Below, in pieces: positions 42,298 to 51,990 of a stretch of 64,000 nt of DNA (positions are counted from its first letter, which is position 1; each line of letters opens with the position of its first letter). A program made the position numbers and the translations under genes. The stretch lies in contig CAWAMD010000001.1 in NCBI GenBank assembly GCA_963783045.1, forward strand, positions 186,001 through 250,000. Reading direction: 5' to 3'. Below the pieces are notes generated by a model. It ran no database searches, was not told the DNA's origin, and worked only from the letters and a program-made list of their open reading frames with translations. Source of the stretch: CAWAMD01 sp963783045. GTDB lineage: Bacteria; Actinomycetota; Nitriliruptoria; Nitriliruptorales; Nitriliruptoraceae.

Positions 42298-43574
42298 TCA
42301 CGAAACAGCATCGCCGTCGGCCGAGGAGGCGTCGTCCGACGTGGGCGGATGACGGAGCTGCTCGTTGAACCGACGGGCTGCGTCGCGCTGCATGCCGGGC
42401 ATGACCTCCTGGTAGGCGTCCTGGGTGTACGCGGTGGTGGAGTGCCCGAGACGTTCGGTGACGACCTTGGTCACCTCTCCCGACTTGAGCATCAGCGTCG
42501 CGATCGTGTGCCGGAGATCATGCAGGCGGATGCGTGGCAGCCCCGCGCGGTCCGTGAGCTGGTGGAAGGCCCGGGTGATGTCCGGGGGATAGAGCCGTCC
42601 ACCCACGGGCGAGGTGAAGACGCGCTCCGCGTCCCGCCACTCGCCATGGAGGGCCAGTTGCTCCTGCGCCTGCTGCTTGCGGTGCTGGCGGAGGACCTTC
42701 ACGTCAGCCTCGTCCAGCTCGATCGCCCGCCGAGAGGACGAGGACTTCGTCAGCTCGCGCTCCACGACGGTGCCGCCCACCTCCACGGCCGCACGAGTGA
42801 CGGACAGCACGCCCACGTCGAGGTCGACGTTGCGCCACAGCAGCGCGGCCACCTCGCTACGCCGCATGCCCGTCGTGACGAACAGGTGCCACATCGCCGC
42901 CAACCGGTCGGTCGCGGCCACCTCGAGGAAGCGGCGCAGCTGTTGCCACGAGTAGGTCTGCTGGGCCGCTCGCGCCCGTGCCTTGACCTCCGATGTCGAC
43001 GGCGGGTCGGCGCGGTCGCACGGGTTCCGGTCGAGGAGACCCCACCTGATCGCGTCCGCGAACGCCTTGTGGAGCTGCGTGTGGATCCGCCGGATCGAGG
43101 TTGCCGATAGTCCCATGCCGAGCTCGGGATCGGGGGCCCGGGTGCGCCCGCGCACCGCCAGGTCGTCGTACATGAAGGTCAGCTCGTCCCCGGTCAGCTC
43201 CTCGAGCAAGAGACCGCCGATCCGCGGGACGACGTAGACCCGCATGTTGAGCGCGCGATCGGCTCGCGTCTTCTCGGACGTCCTCGTCCGGGGGAGCCAG
43301 CGATCAACGAGGTACTCGGCGACCGTCATCCGTGAGGGCGCGATCCACGTGCCCGCGTTGACAGCGGCGAGCAGATCGGCGAGTGCGTCCTCCGCCTCAC
43401 CACGGGTCTCATAGCCCATGCGCTTCACCTGCCGACGGGAGCCGGCAGGTGTCCGCCCGGGTCGACGGTGAACCCCCAAGTAACCCGACCCCCACCGCAG
43501 CCACGCTCCGTGCACCGTCGGCCCGCGATTCTTGATCCGCAGACCGTGCACCGCTTGTAGACGCTGCCTCGCAT
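42298..43574 (-). pseudogene. Tyrosine integrase, full length but frameshifted near the N-terminus
   Basis: The bulk (about residues 45-417 of the main frame) is a complete phage-type integrase: SAM-like domain TVAEYLVDRWLPRTR, catalytic Arg in TTGMRRSEVAALLW, box II LHDLRHTIATLML, then GHSTTAYTQDAY with the nucleophile Tyr. The conserved actinobacterial N-terminus with paired Cys (RGSVYKRCTVCGSR, then TERGCGG, VTWGFTVDPGG) is encoded from an ATG at 43574 in another frame. That frame ends at a TGA near 43425. The shift lies at about 43430-43470. An internal start could still yield an arm-less protein. It would integrate the element into tRNA-Ser. Confidence 0.85.
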
Positions 43575-43665
43575 GGTCTCCACTCCGCCTACCCGCTTGG
43601 CCTTCCAGCCTCCCCGCTCGTCCACCGCGTCGCTGTGGCGAGTCGTGTTGCCCTGTGGATAACGC

Positions 43666-46600
43666 TCACCGGCTGAGGCCGCGTACGCGTTGCTGGGGAT
43701 GCTCACGGCTGAGTGCGAGCTCCCGGTGGTGGCGTACGAGCTCGGCGGTGACGCGCTGGTGCTCGGCGCGGGCCAGGGGCTCGCTGGGTTCGTCGCCGAG
43801 GGGACGGGTGGGGTCCGTGATGTCCCAGCGGAGGCGGTAGAGCTCGATGGTGCGGGCGGCGTCGCGCCAGCGGTGGCGGTCGTGGGCGTCCTCGGGCGGA
43901 GCGCCGAGGGTCGTGAGGAGATGCCGTGGGGGTGCCTGCTCGTGGAGCTGGATGCGCTGGTCGGCGAGGTCGGTGAGTTGGCGGGTGAGCTGGCCGTGCT
44001 CGCGCCGGGTGGCGGTGATGGTGTCGCTGTCGGGGAGCTGGTCGAGGTGGCTGTCGAGGTCTGCCAGCTCGCGGTGGAGGTAGGTGAGCTGGTGCCGGTG
44101 GTCTTCGATGCGGCCGGCGATCTGGTCGCGCTCCAGGCGGCGGCCGCGCCGGGGGAGGCCTCGTCCGAGCGCGTCGAGCTGCTGCTCGCCGCGGGCGATC
44201 ACCGCGGCGAGGCGGTCGATGTCGCGGGTGAGCTTGGCGCGCCGGCGGGTGAGCTCGGGCTGCTGCTGGATCGTCGGCTGGCTGAGCCAGGCGTGGAGCT
44301 CCCGCCACCGGGCGGCCACGTCGCCCGTGACGGGGGTCTCGGCGCGGCTGCGGGTGAGCCGGCCGGTGAGCGTCTCTGTGGGCTGGCGTTCGGGTTGGAG
44401 GCCGTGACGGTCGAGGTCGGGGTCGTCCAGGGCGGGGTGGAGGTAGAGCTGGTTGGAGTGGCGTCCACGTGAGAGAGCGACGTAGCCCCATTCGCGGTAG
44501 AGGTCGTCGGATCCGAGCACGAAGGTGTGGTCCACGGTCAGGCCTTGGGCCTTGTGGCCGGTGATGGCGTAGCCGTGCGTCACGTGGCCGGCGTCGAGGT
44601 AGTCGGCGCGGAGGAGCAACTCGAGGCCGTCGTCGGCGGTGGCGTAGACGGCGCGCCGGTCGGGGTCGATGGCGGTGATGGTGGCGCGGGTGCCGTTGAC
44701 CACCCCGGCGACCGGGTGGTTCCTGAGGCACACGATCCGGTCGCCGGCCTGCAAGCTCCCGCCGGGGGTGTCGAGGGCGGGGCCGGTGAGACGGCCGTCG
44801 GCGGCCATGCGGGTCCGGGCGCGGGCGTTGAGGTCGTCGACGTCGACACGTCGGAGCGCGACCATGATGGTGGAGGTGGAGCCGAGCTGGTCGACGGTGT
44901 CCCACCAGTCGGTCACGAGCCGTTCGCGCAAGGCTTCGGCGTCGGTGGCGGTGACGATGCGGCCGTGGTCGCGGTAGGCGTCCAGGGCGGTGTCGATGTC
45001 GCCGTGACGGAGCTGGTCGAGCGCGTCGATCTCCCACGGGTGGGTCTGCCGGCGGTTGACGGTGAGCTCGACCGCGGGGAGTCGGGTGGCGAGGGCTCGG
45101 AAGAGTCCGCCGGCGTCGATCTCGGGGAGCTGGTGGGGGTCGCCGACGAGGACGACCTTGACCTGCTGCTCTTGTGCGTGGTCGAGGAGGCGTGCGAGCT
45201 GGCGGGTGCCGACCATGGCGGCCTCATCGACCACCAGCACCGAGCCGGGCTGCAGCGGTGATCCGTGCCGCCCGTCCTCCGCCTGTCCGAGCAGGCGTGC
45301 GAGGGTGGTGGACGGGATCCCGGCCGACTCCTGCAGCTCCAGGGCGGCCCGGGCGGCGAGCGCGACCCCGGTGACGGGGATGCCGGCGTCCTGCCACACC
45401 CGTCGGGCGGCATCCAGGGCGAAGGTCTTGCCGGTCCCGGCCCGGCCGACCACGACCTCCACCCCCGCCCCGGAGGTGGTGAGACGTCGGACCATCCCGG
45501 CCTGCTCGTCGGTCAGCGTGTCGGGGAGGTCCGGGTCACCGACGACGGCGAGGCCGTCGTGGCGGCGTTGGGTGGCGCGGTGGACGGCGCGCTTTTCGGT
45601 CAGGAGCAGCCCGCGGGTGGTGAACCGCGGCTCGTCGGCGTCCGCCGGCACGACCGCCCCGTCCGGGGTGCGGATCACGTCGACGGTGCGGAGCTGCCCG
45701 CGGGTGGGGCCGAGCTCGAGGACCTGGTCGGGGTCGTGGGCCAGGACCGCCCGTGCGATGTCGACGACGTGTGCGGCGTCGGCGCCGGCCGGCAGGCGGG
45801 CGGCGACCGCCTGGACCACGTCGCGCAGGGCGAAGCTGGACGAGCCTTGCGTCAGCGCCTCGTCGACGACGAGCTCGCGGTAGAGCTCGGCGACGTCGAC
45901 CGGCTCCGGGGTGTGACGGCCGATGAGCTGGCGCCACCAGGCAGGATCGACACCGAGCTTGCGGGCACGCCCAGCCCAACGCTGCCGCAGCTCGCGTTCG
46001 GAAGGCTGGTCCTCCTTGGCGGTCCGGGTGGCCAGGGTGGCGACCTGGGCGGCCTTGGCGGAGTCCTCTCCGCGGGCCTCCATGTGGGCGACGATCTCGG
46101 CACGCCGCTGTGAGAACGCGTCGATCCACTCCCGCGGGACCCCGGCGAGGTCGGCGTAGCCGTTGGTGACCGGCTCGAAGGCGACCCCGAGCCGGCGGGT
46201 CAGCTCATGCCGTAGGTGGGCCTGGTAGAGGGTGCCGGCGGTCTTGGCGTGTGCGTAGATCCGTCGTGAGTCGAGGGTGCGCCAGATGCCGTCGTCGACC
46301 GCCCGTCCGAGGTTCGCGACCAGCGCGTGGGTGTGGAGCAGCGGGTCACCGGCACGGGAGGTGCGGTGCCGGAACGCGGCCGCCACGAACCCCTCGACCC
46401 TCACCGCCTCCGACCCCTGAGCCCCGCGGCGGGTCCACCCGGCCTCCCGCTCGAGGTAGCCGACCGCCGCGACGACCGCGGCGTCGTGGGCCTCGCGGAC
46501 CTGGTCGGCGACGGGGTTGTCGGCGAGCGCCCACAGCAGCGACACGGACTTCGGTGCCCGGAAGGTGAGGTCGAACCCCGGGAGCTTCCGCGCCGGATGG

Positions 46601-46818
46601 GTCGCCAGCCTCTCGCCGGTGGTGGGGTGGTCTGCGGCGAGCACCGAGCCGAGCTCGTCGGCCTCGACCCGACCTTCGAGGCCGAGCAGCTCGACGCTGC
46701 GGCCGAGCCACCGGCCGGGCGCCTCACCGCGGGCGAGGTAGTAGTCCTCGACCCCGCGGGCCACGACCTCGAGGTAGTAGTCCTGCCCGCCGGGAGCCAT
46801 CCGCCCGATGTTCAGCAT
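43666..46818 (-). CDS. MobF-family conjugative relaxase-helicase (TrwC/TraI-like)
   Basis: The ATG at 46818 (MLNIGRMAPGGQDYYLE) gives 1050 residues. The TrwC relaxase domain (1-300) has catalytic Tyr residues in GGQDYYLEVVARGVEDYYL and the metal-binding HTHALVANL three-His site after FRHRTSRAGDPLL. A RecD-like helicase follows: Walker A GRAGTGKTFAL (about 500), VVDEAAMVGT, LVGDPHQLPE and GYAITGHKAQGLTVD (UvrD-like C-terminal motif). The last 200 residues are Arg-rich coiled coil. It nicks oriT and unwinds DNA for transfer. No type IV coupling or T4SS genes are in the window, so the element may be mobilisable rather than self-transmissible. Confidence 0.93.
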   Translation of the reverse strand: MLNIGRMAPGGQDYYLEVVARGVEDYYLARGEAPGRWLGRSVELLGLEGRVEADELGSVLAADHPTTGERLATHPARKLPGFDLTFRAPKSVSLLWALADNPVADQVREAHDAAVVAAVGYLEREAGWTRRGAQGSEAVRVEGFVAAAFRHRTSRAGDPLLHTHALVANLGRAVDDGIWRTLDSRRIYAHAKTAGTLYQAHLRHELTRRLGVAFEPVTNGYADLAGVPREWIDAFSQRRAEIVAHMEARGEDSAKAAQVATLATRTAKEDQPSERELRQRWAGRARKLGVDPAWWRQLIGRHTPEPVDVAELYRELVVDEALTQGSSSFALRDVVQAVAARLPAGADAAHVVDIARAVLAHDPDQVLELGPTRGQLRTVDVIRTPDGAVVPADADEPRFTTRGLLLTEKRAVHRATQRRHDGLAVVGDPDLPDTLTDEQAGMVRRLTTSGAGVEVVVGRAGTGKTFALDAARRVWQDAGIPVTGVALAARAALELQESAGIPSTTLARLLGQAEDGRHGSPLQPGSVLVVDEAAMVGTRQLARLLDHAQEQQVKVVLVGDPHQLPEIDAGGLFRALATRLPAVELTVNRRQTHPWEIDALDQLRHGDIDTALDAYRDHGRIVTATDAEALRERLVTDWWDTVDQLGSTSTIMVALRRVDVDDLNARARTRMAADGRLTGPALDTPGGSLQAGDRIVCLRNHPVAGVVNGTRATITAIDPDRRAVYATADDGLELLLRADYLDAGHVTHGYAITGHKAQGLTVDHTFVLGSDDLYREWGYVALSRGRHSNQLYLHPALDDPDLDRHGLQPERQPTETLTGRLTRSRAETPVTGDVAARWRELHAWLSQPTIQQQPELTRRRAKLTRDIDRLAAVIARGEQQLDALGRGLPRRGRRLERDQIAGRIEDHRHQLTYLHRELADLDSHLDQLPDSDTITATRREHGQLTRQLTDLADQRIQLHEQAPPRHLLTTLGAPPEDAHDRHRWRDAARTIELYRLRWDITDPTRPLGDEPSEPLARAEHQRVTAELVRHHRELALSREHPQQRVRGLSR

Positions 46819-47165
46819 GCGACGTCCGTCGCGGGCCCGCACTGCCCCAGTGCCAGTCTGTGTTCCTCATCCATGGCGTCAGGATGGGGCTGGAAAGGCA
46901 GGCTGTCCAGTACGTAGATGAGCTCGGATTGGCGTCTAGGACTCGATTATGGCATATCTGGGTGATGGTAGCTGCCGTTGGATGATGGCTGGTGTCGTGA
47001 GATGTCACTAGGTGCCAACGTGAGGACGATGCTCACGACCTCGGTGGTGGGGCGCTGTACGCACGAGGCTGGCACGCGGTGTCACGCGCCGGTGGTCGGC
47101 ACGGGCTCCCCCGCTAGGAGTACCCACCAAGAGGACCCGCCGGTGAGGTGAGGAAAGTCGACGTG
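46819..47165. other. Upstream region of the relaxase (candidate oriT/promoter)
   Basis: About 350 bp, AT-richer at 46900-47010 than its surroundings. Inverted repeats such as CGTGAG-N7-CTCACG (about 47020-47038) are present. In MobF elements oriT is usually just upstream of the relaxase gene, so it could lie here. No nic-site consensus is recognised. Confidence 0.35.
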
Positions 47166-47524
47166 GTCGGTCTGCTCGCGGACCGCCTTCAGGGCGGCGC
47201 CGTTCGCTCTGGGCGACAGGCTCCGACAAGGGTCAGGCCCCGCCGCTTCGTTTGTCATGACGGGAATCAGGAGGGTCGGCACTGCTACGGGGCCCGTAGC
47301 CGTGGTGCCTCCCCGGTATTGGCCACAAGGACCTGCTGCGACAAAGGCGTCCTTGAGCGCGCTGATACGCGGTCCGAATTCGCGAACCCCGGTCGACCTG
47401 CGGTCATCTCGCCGCGCATCTCCCAACTGGATCGTTCGGTTTCCGTGCGGGGTCTGACCGGCAGTTCAGAGTTCGCGGAAGCGCGACCGGTCTGGAGTTC
47501 TCCGCCCCGACGTTCGGGAGCGGC
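47166..47524. repeat. Noncoding part of the duplicated unit, copy A
   Basis: 47166-47348 matches 56786-56960, and 47345-47524 matches 62741-62918, both at roughly nine bases in ten. This is the intact version of the DNA split by the IS21 element in copy B. Shared landmarks are TCGGTCTGCTCGCGGACC, GACGGGAATCAGGAGGGTCG and GTCCGAATTCGCGAACCCCG. No gene seen. Confidence 0.88.
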
Positions 47525-49477
47525 TCAGCAGCGCTCGTCGCGGGTCTGAAGGTCGCGGACCCGGGCCTCGCTGACCGATCGGGTGTCGCCCACGACGAGC
47601 AGGTCAATTTGGCGGCATCCGCTGACGGCGGTGGCGGTAGCGGACGGGACGGTGTTGGGGTGGACCATCAGGAGCGGTGCGTCAGCACGGTCGGCGAGCC
47701 CTGCGGCCGCGAGGCCCCACGCCCAGCCGTCGGTCGCGTACCCGTCGATGATCGTGTACCGGCGTGTCCCGGTCGGCTCGACCTTCCACAACGTGCGAGC
47801 CACCGAGGTGGCGGTCTCATCGCGCGCCGCACCCGCCACCCGCAGCGGCGCCGGGACGGCTTGCTCGACCCGGCGCGTCAGTGCGGAGAGGCCGCCCAGG
47901 AGCAGCGTCTGTGACGGCTGGTCTCGGTCCATCCAGGCTTTCACCGCCGGGTGGAGCTGGTCGGTCGGGGTCAGCAGCAGCGGGATCCGCGCGTCCGCGG
48001 CGAACGCGCCACCTGTCACTGAGTCGGCCCACGCTGCGGTGCCGGGACCGTCGGCACGTGCGAGCAGGACCCGTCGGTAGTTGGGGAGCTGGGTTCGGAC
48101 CTCGTCTGCGACCGCGATCGCGGTCTCGACCCGGGACGGGCCGGCGAGACGCCGGACGGTGTAGCCGTCGGCCTGCAACGTGGCGACGACGGCCGGCGAG
48201 ACGGCCCGGTCGCCTCCGAGGACGTACACGAGGCCACCGGGGCCGAGGACCCGGTCGAGCTCGCTGCGCGTCTCGGGTGGGAGCTGCTCGGTCTCGGTGT
48301 AGAGCAGCGGACCACGGAAGGTCAGCGCAGCACCCGCGAGCGAGTCCGCGAACGTGTCGTCCCGCGACAGCACCGCGTAGGTCGCCCGCGGAAGCGCCGG
48401 CTGGCGGGCCTCCTCGGCGACCGCACCGTTCTGGTCGGACCAGAGCCGCCGGCTGGCAGCCACCGCTGCGGCCGTCGGCGAGGTCGCGTCGAGCCGCTCG
48501 GTGGTGGTCGCGTCGCCGTCGAAGGCTGCCTGCGCCGGGATGGTGCCGGGTGCGTTCCCGACGTACACGGGGTCACGGACACCATCGAACCCGGGGAGGA
48601 TGCGCTGGAGGTGGGTGCCATCACGCCGGACGGTGAACGCACCAGCGGCGTCCTCCTCGGGCACGTACTGATCGAACACGATCGTGCTGCCGTCGTCGGA
48701 CCAGTCCAGGCCGCTACCGACGTCGGCGCCGTCGACGACGATCGACGACCGGTCGGCGACGCGGAGGATCCGCAGCTCCGTAGGTGGACTGTTGGGGTGC
48801 GCCGAGCCGGAGTCGTCCTCGCTCAGCGCGATGTGTGTGCCGGTCGGTGACCACTTCGCGTCCTCGATGACGCGGAACTCGCGGCTGTGCAACGTCTGGA
48901 TGTCGCGACCGTCGACGGTCATGGTCTGGAGCACGCCCCTCGGCGCACGACGGATGTCTGTGTCGTCGAAGGTCGTGAACGCGATGCGGGTGCCGTCCGG
49001 CGACCACGACATGAACCGGGCGTCCTCGGGGCCGACCGTGCGGTCGTTGCGGTCGTCGCGGTCGTCCCGGTCGATGATGTGGATGCGACCGTCGCTGCCG
49101 TCCGTGTAGCCGATCTGTGCGCCGTCGGCCGAGAACTGCGGGTTGGCGAAGGGGCCTGCGCAGCACTCCTCCGTGGCGGACAGCCGCTGCGGGGCGGAAC
49201 CGTCGACGTTCGCCACGTACAGGGACCTGTCCCGGACGTAGACGATCCGGGTGCCGTCGGGGGACACGTCCATGTCCTCCTCGGACGCGGCGGTCGCCGT
49301 CACCTCGAACGGTCCGGAGCCGTCGAGGTTCGCGAAGAACAGGTCGCTCTGGAGAGGCTGTCGCCCCTCAGCGGAGTACCCGATGCGGGGAGGTGCTGCG
49401 GATGCCGGCAGTACGGCCGCGAACGTGGACGTGACCGCGACCAGCACCACGCAGAGCCGTCGAGTGAGCCTGTTCAT
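47525..49477 (-). CDS. Secreted protein: WD40-like propeller plus cell-wall-binding repeats (CWB2), copy A
   Basis: The ATG at 49477 gives 650 residues with a signal peptide (LCVVLVAVTSTFAAVLPASAA). Residues about 30-310 contain TolB-like propeller repeats: FANLDGSGPFEVT, DVSPDGTRIVYVRDRSLYVANVDGS, MSWSPDGTRIAFTTFDD and DAKWSPTGTHIALSEDDS. Residues 350-650 hold three CWB2 repeats (SRDDTFADSLAGAALTFRGPLLYT, VYVLGGDRAVSPAVVATL, RLAGPSRVETAIAVADEV), which attach proteins to wall polymers. The C-terminus has two Cys (SGCRQ and final DERC). It is nearly identical to the partial gene at 62919-64000. The function of the propeller part is unknown. Confidence 0.92.
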   Translation of the reverse strand: MNRLTRRLCVVLVAVTSTFAAVLPASAAPPRIGYSAEGRQPLQSDLFFANLDGSGPFEVTATAASEEDMDVSPDGTRIVYVRDRSLYVANVDGSAPQRLSATEECCAGPFANPQFSADGAQIGYTDGSDGRIHIIDRDDRDDRNDRTVGPEDARFMSWSPDGTRIAFTTFDDTDIRRAPRGVLQTMTVDGRDIQTLHSREFRVIEDAKWSPTGTHIALSEDDSGSAHPNSPPTELRILRVADRSSIVVDGADVGSGLDWSDDGSTIVFDQYVPEEDAAGAFTVRRDGTHLQRILPGFDGVRDPVYVGNAPGTIPAQAAFDGDATTTERLDATSPTAAAVAASRRLWSDQNGAVAEEARQPALPRATYAVLSRDDTFADSLAGAALTFRGPLLYTETEQLPPETRSELDRVLGPGGLVYVLGGDRAVSPAVVATLQADGYTVRRLAGPSRVETAIAVADEVRTQLPNYRRVLLARADGPGTAAWADSVTGGAFAADARIPLLLTPTDQLHPAVKAWMDRDQPSQTLLLGGLSALTRRVEQAVPAPLRVAGAARDETATSVARTLWKVEPTGTRRYTIIDGYATDGWAWGLAAAGLADRADAPLLMVHPNTVPSATATAVSGCRQIDLLVVGDTRSVSEARVRDLQTRDERC

Positions 49478-49728
49478 GTCGCGAGTCCCGTCCGAGATGT
49501 CTGTGTCGTAGTGAGCGTGCCGAAGACGGTATGTGGGGCGCACGCATCCGGCAGAGGCCGCGGCCCGAACTTCTTGTAGGCGGTGGCGGTTCGTGCCAGG
49601 CAACCGTGCCGACCGTCGTCCTCACCCGCGCTGGCGCATCCCACCAGCCCGGGTCTCCGCGGACCTCAAGCCGTGTGCCGCGGTCCCGTTGCAGTCTGGC
49701 TGTCACATGGGGCCGGTTGACTGTGGTC

Positions 49729-50163
49729 ATGAACGATCATCGCTTCCCGCTTGCTGTTGAGGAGCCGCCGTATCGGCGGCTGAACACCGATGGGCGTTTG
49801 AACGTCGGTTGCTACGAGGTGGCCGGCGTGTTGTCGGCGGTCCTGTTCGCGCACCGTCGCTGGATCTCGGAAGCTCCGGCCTTGGAGGCGCCCGAGGTTG
49901 ACGAGCTCCGGGGGTGGGTGCGCTATCTCGTATCCGCGGTCGACGCGGTCCAGGGACGGGTTGCTGGCCGCGTGGACCGGATGGCGGCGTCGTCCGACCG
50001 GGCGTGGCGGGCGGTGCGGACGGCTATCGCCGCGCATCCGGTGCCGTGGGGCGCCGACGCCCGGACGAAGGAGGCCTGGTGGCACGGAATCGTCGACCAC
50101 GCTGCAGGGTTGTTCGCGCTAGCCCTTGTTCGTCGACGACTCCGACCACTACGCCGGTCTTGA
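49729..50163 (+). CDS. Hypothetical helical protein
   Basis: The ATG at 49729 gives 144 residues with no recognised domain: helical, with AGVLSAVLFAHRRWISEAPALEAPEVDELRGWVRYLVSAVD. The end is uncertain. The annotated frame finishes FALALVRRRLRPLRRS, but another frame encodes LFVDDSDHYAGLDVVGSD before a stop at about 50183, which looks more protein-like; a frameshift near 50115 is possible. It lies in a cluster of small regulatory genes. Confidence 0.55.
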   Translation: MNDHRFPLAVEEPPYRRLNTDGRLNVGCYEVAGVLSAVLFAHRRWISEAPALEAPEVDELRGWVRYLVSAVDAVQGRVAGRVDRMAASSDRAWRAVRTAIAAHPVPWGADARTKEAWWHGIVDHAAGLFALALVRRRLRPLRRS

Positions 50164-50242
50164 TGTCGTGGGCTCTGACTGACGGCGACACAGGCGGTGG
50201 CCTGCGGCAGAGGCCTTCGGACGACGGCTGGCGTGGTGCGCC

Positions 50243-50533
50243 TCAGGCTGATCGGTATCGCCGGTTGAGATAGTGAAGCGGGACGACGGCGCCGTGCCGG
50301 ACGTACTCACCGCCGTAGATGCCGTCCGCCTCTGGATCGCTGAGGCCGAGGGCGTGGCATTCGCGGCGGACGGGGCAGCCGTCGCAGCAGAGCCCGATGA
50401 ACTCTGCCGCTGCGGCCCAGTCCAGGTGGTCGCCGGTGGGGTCGATGGCCGATGTCGCACACGTCGGGCGGTCCTCGCCGGAGCGCTCGCTCAGACGCGC
50501 CAGGAGGAGGGTGAGGGCCTTCAGTTGATTCAA
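50243..50533 (-). CDS. WhiB-like [4Fe-4S] regulator
   Basis: The protein has 96 residues. Cysteines fit the Wbl pattern C25-x24-C50-x2-C53-x5-C59 (PTCATS, CDGCPVRRECHALG), followed by GIYGGEY, the equivalent of the GVWGG turn. Wbl proteins bind the sigma factor SigA and respond to redox or NO. It is more divergent than chromosomal WhiB1-7, as seen in phage and mobile elements. A perfect 10-bp inverted repeat lies 10-47 bp before its start. Confidence 0.85.
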   Translation of the reverse strand: MNQLKALTLLLARLSERSGEDRPTCATSAIDPTGDHLDWAAAAEFIGLCCDGCPVRRECHALGLSDPEADGIYGGEYVRHGAVVPLHYLNRRYRSA

Positions 50534-50542
50534 CGGTCATCC

Positions 50543-50580
50543 AATGTTCGGTCCACCAAAAGAGCAGTATACCGAACATT
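50543..50580. promoter_or_regulatory. Inverted repeat before the WhiB-like gene
   Basis: AATGTTCGGT (50543-50552) and ACCGAACATT (50571-50580) form a perfect 10-bp dyad with an 18-base, A-rich spacer. It lies between the protease stop (50595) and the whiB-like start (50533), so it may be an operator or a terminator. Confidence 0.5.
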
Positions 50581-50594
50581 AGCAGAAACTTCGC

Positions 50595-51504
50595 CTAACT
50601 GGGTGAACCTGCTCGGAGGGCCACCGCGCGGCGGAGCCGGTTGCGGACGGCCGAGGGGGCGAACATGACGAAGTGGCAACGTCCGTTGAAGAACGTCTCG
50701 ATGCGGATGGTCCTGTTCGCGCCGGAGAGCTCACGGAGGTGGCCCTCGGCGAGCTTGGGTGAGGTGCTGAGCCGCGAGGCACGAACGGCGTCGGGCAGGT
50801 CCGGGAAGGTCACGGACCCAGCGGTGTACGGGAGGCCTCGGGTGTCGAAGCGGTCGCTGATGGGGCCGAACCTGGTTCGAAAGCTCGGTGACTCGGTGGC
50901 GAGCCAGATCGGAACGTGGCCGTTCATGTGCGCGAGCTGGCCGGTGATGAGGAGCGCGACGGGTCGGGGGTGGGTCTCGGTGTAGTAGCGGATGGTGGCA
51001 TGGATCGAGGCGCCAACGTCCTGCGAGAGCGCGACCGGGGTGGCCAGCCCCAGCCGGTAGTCGGCTGCGCGCTCTACGAAGCGGTGACCTTGGAAGATCA
51101 GGTGGGCGGCGCAGTGGTTGGCCTCCTGCTCGAGAGGACTCTTCGGCGTGGCGGAAGAGGCTGTGGTGGTCATCGAAGTAGGCCAACGCCCGATGCCAGG
51201 GCAGCAGGCCGTGGCTCGTCTCGTGGGCGAGGGTCCAGTGACGGCGGGGCTCGCCCTGGTCGTTGACGATGTAGACGGTGCGGCGCCGCATGGTGATGAC
51301 CCCGAGCAGTCGTGACAGCGCCCGTGGCCGCTTGGCGTTGAGCTCCTCCGGAAGCGCGGACATGTCGACGACATCGCGGACATCTGCGGAGGCGGCCGCG
51401 AGCTCCTTGAGTGGCGTCGGGTAGACGCCTGCGGCCCCGGAGCGCAGCAGAGCCGCCTCGGCGTGCCGGACAACGTCCTCGGCGGTGAAGGCATCAAGTC
51501 CCAT
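50595..51504 (-). pseudogene. ImmA/IrrE-type (M78) metalloprotease, frameshifted
   Basis: The ATG at 51504 (MGLDAFTAEDVVRHAEAALLRSGA) opens a frame with the metalloprotease motif HWTLAHETSHGLL (HExxH). Near 51140 it shifts to another frame that continues EQEANHCAAHLIFQG, the second zinc-ligand helix, and then runs to the stop at 50595. Both pieces together make an ordinary-length (about 300 residues) M78 protein with a C-terminal domain. Such proteases cleave a partner XRE repressor in response to DNA damage or signals. It is directly downstream of an XRE gene, overlapping it. Confidence 0.75.
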
Positions 51505-51851
51505 CGTCGTCGCCCTTCCGTCGCTGGCGGACCTCGTCGAGGAACTCGAGGACCTCGTGGAGCTCGCCGTTGCTGAGGTTCTCCGAGGCGTGCAGCAGCG
51601 CGCCCTGCAAACTCCGCGCGTCCGTCCGTGGGTGCGCGGAGGTGTGGCCTGCGAGCTCGAGGAGATGGGCGTAGTCCGAGCTGGTACGCCTCGGAGAGGC
51701 GCCACAGCAGCGACATGCCAGGTTTCTCGATGCGGCCCTTCTCGATCTGCGACAGATGTGCGTTGTGGATGCCGGTCTGGGCTTCCGCCTCGCGCAGCGA
51801 CCAGCCGTGGCGGAGGCGTGCTTCACGTACGCGGCGCGCGAGCGCGTCCAT
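51494..51851 (-). pseudogene. XRE-family repressor partner of the ImmA-type protease, frameshifted
   Basis: The ATG at 51851 encodes an XRE HTH (ARRVREARLRHGWSLREAEAQTGIHNAHLSQIEKGRIEKPGMSLLWRLSEAYQ). One base shift near 51678 moves the frame to SDYAHLLELAGH and a helical tail ending RQRRKGDDDG at 51494. Restored, it would have about 118 residues. It overlaps the protease gene. Its likely operators are the two palindromes just upstream (51880-51927). Confidence 0.75.
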
Positions 51852-51879
51852 GTCCGTCCTTTCGTCCGCCCCGTCGTTT

Positions 51880-51927
51880 GCTAACCAACTTAGCAGCCGT
51901 AGCGTTCGCTGCGCTAACCAGGTTAGC
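51880..51927. promoter_or_regulatory. Two repressor-operator-like palindromes
   Basis: GCTAACCAACTTAGC (51880-51894) and GCTAACCAGGTTAGC (51913-51927; a perfect 7-bp dyad around a central A) lie 33 bp apart in the divergent region between the XRE gene and the gene at 51991. This is the arrangement of an autoregulated repressor controlling both directions. Confidence 0.65.
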
Positions 51928-51990
51928 GGCCAGACCCGCCCCCGGGACGACTGGTAACGTTAGGCGAAAGATGCCCGAAAGGTACCGCTG

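Noticed and set aside
47082..47549. Short frames in the copy A noncoding repeat and the matching region near 56.9 kb
   Set aside because: Similar peptides appear in both copies only because the DNA is duplicated; frames are interrupted differently and lack ribosome sites.
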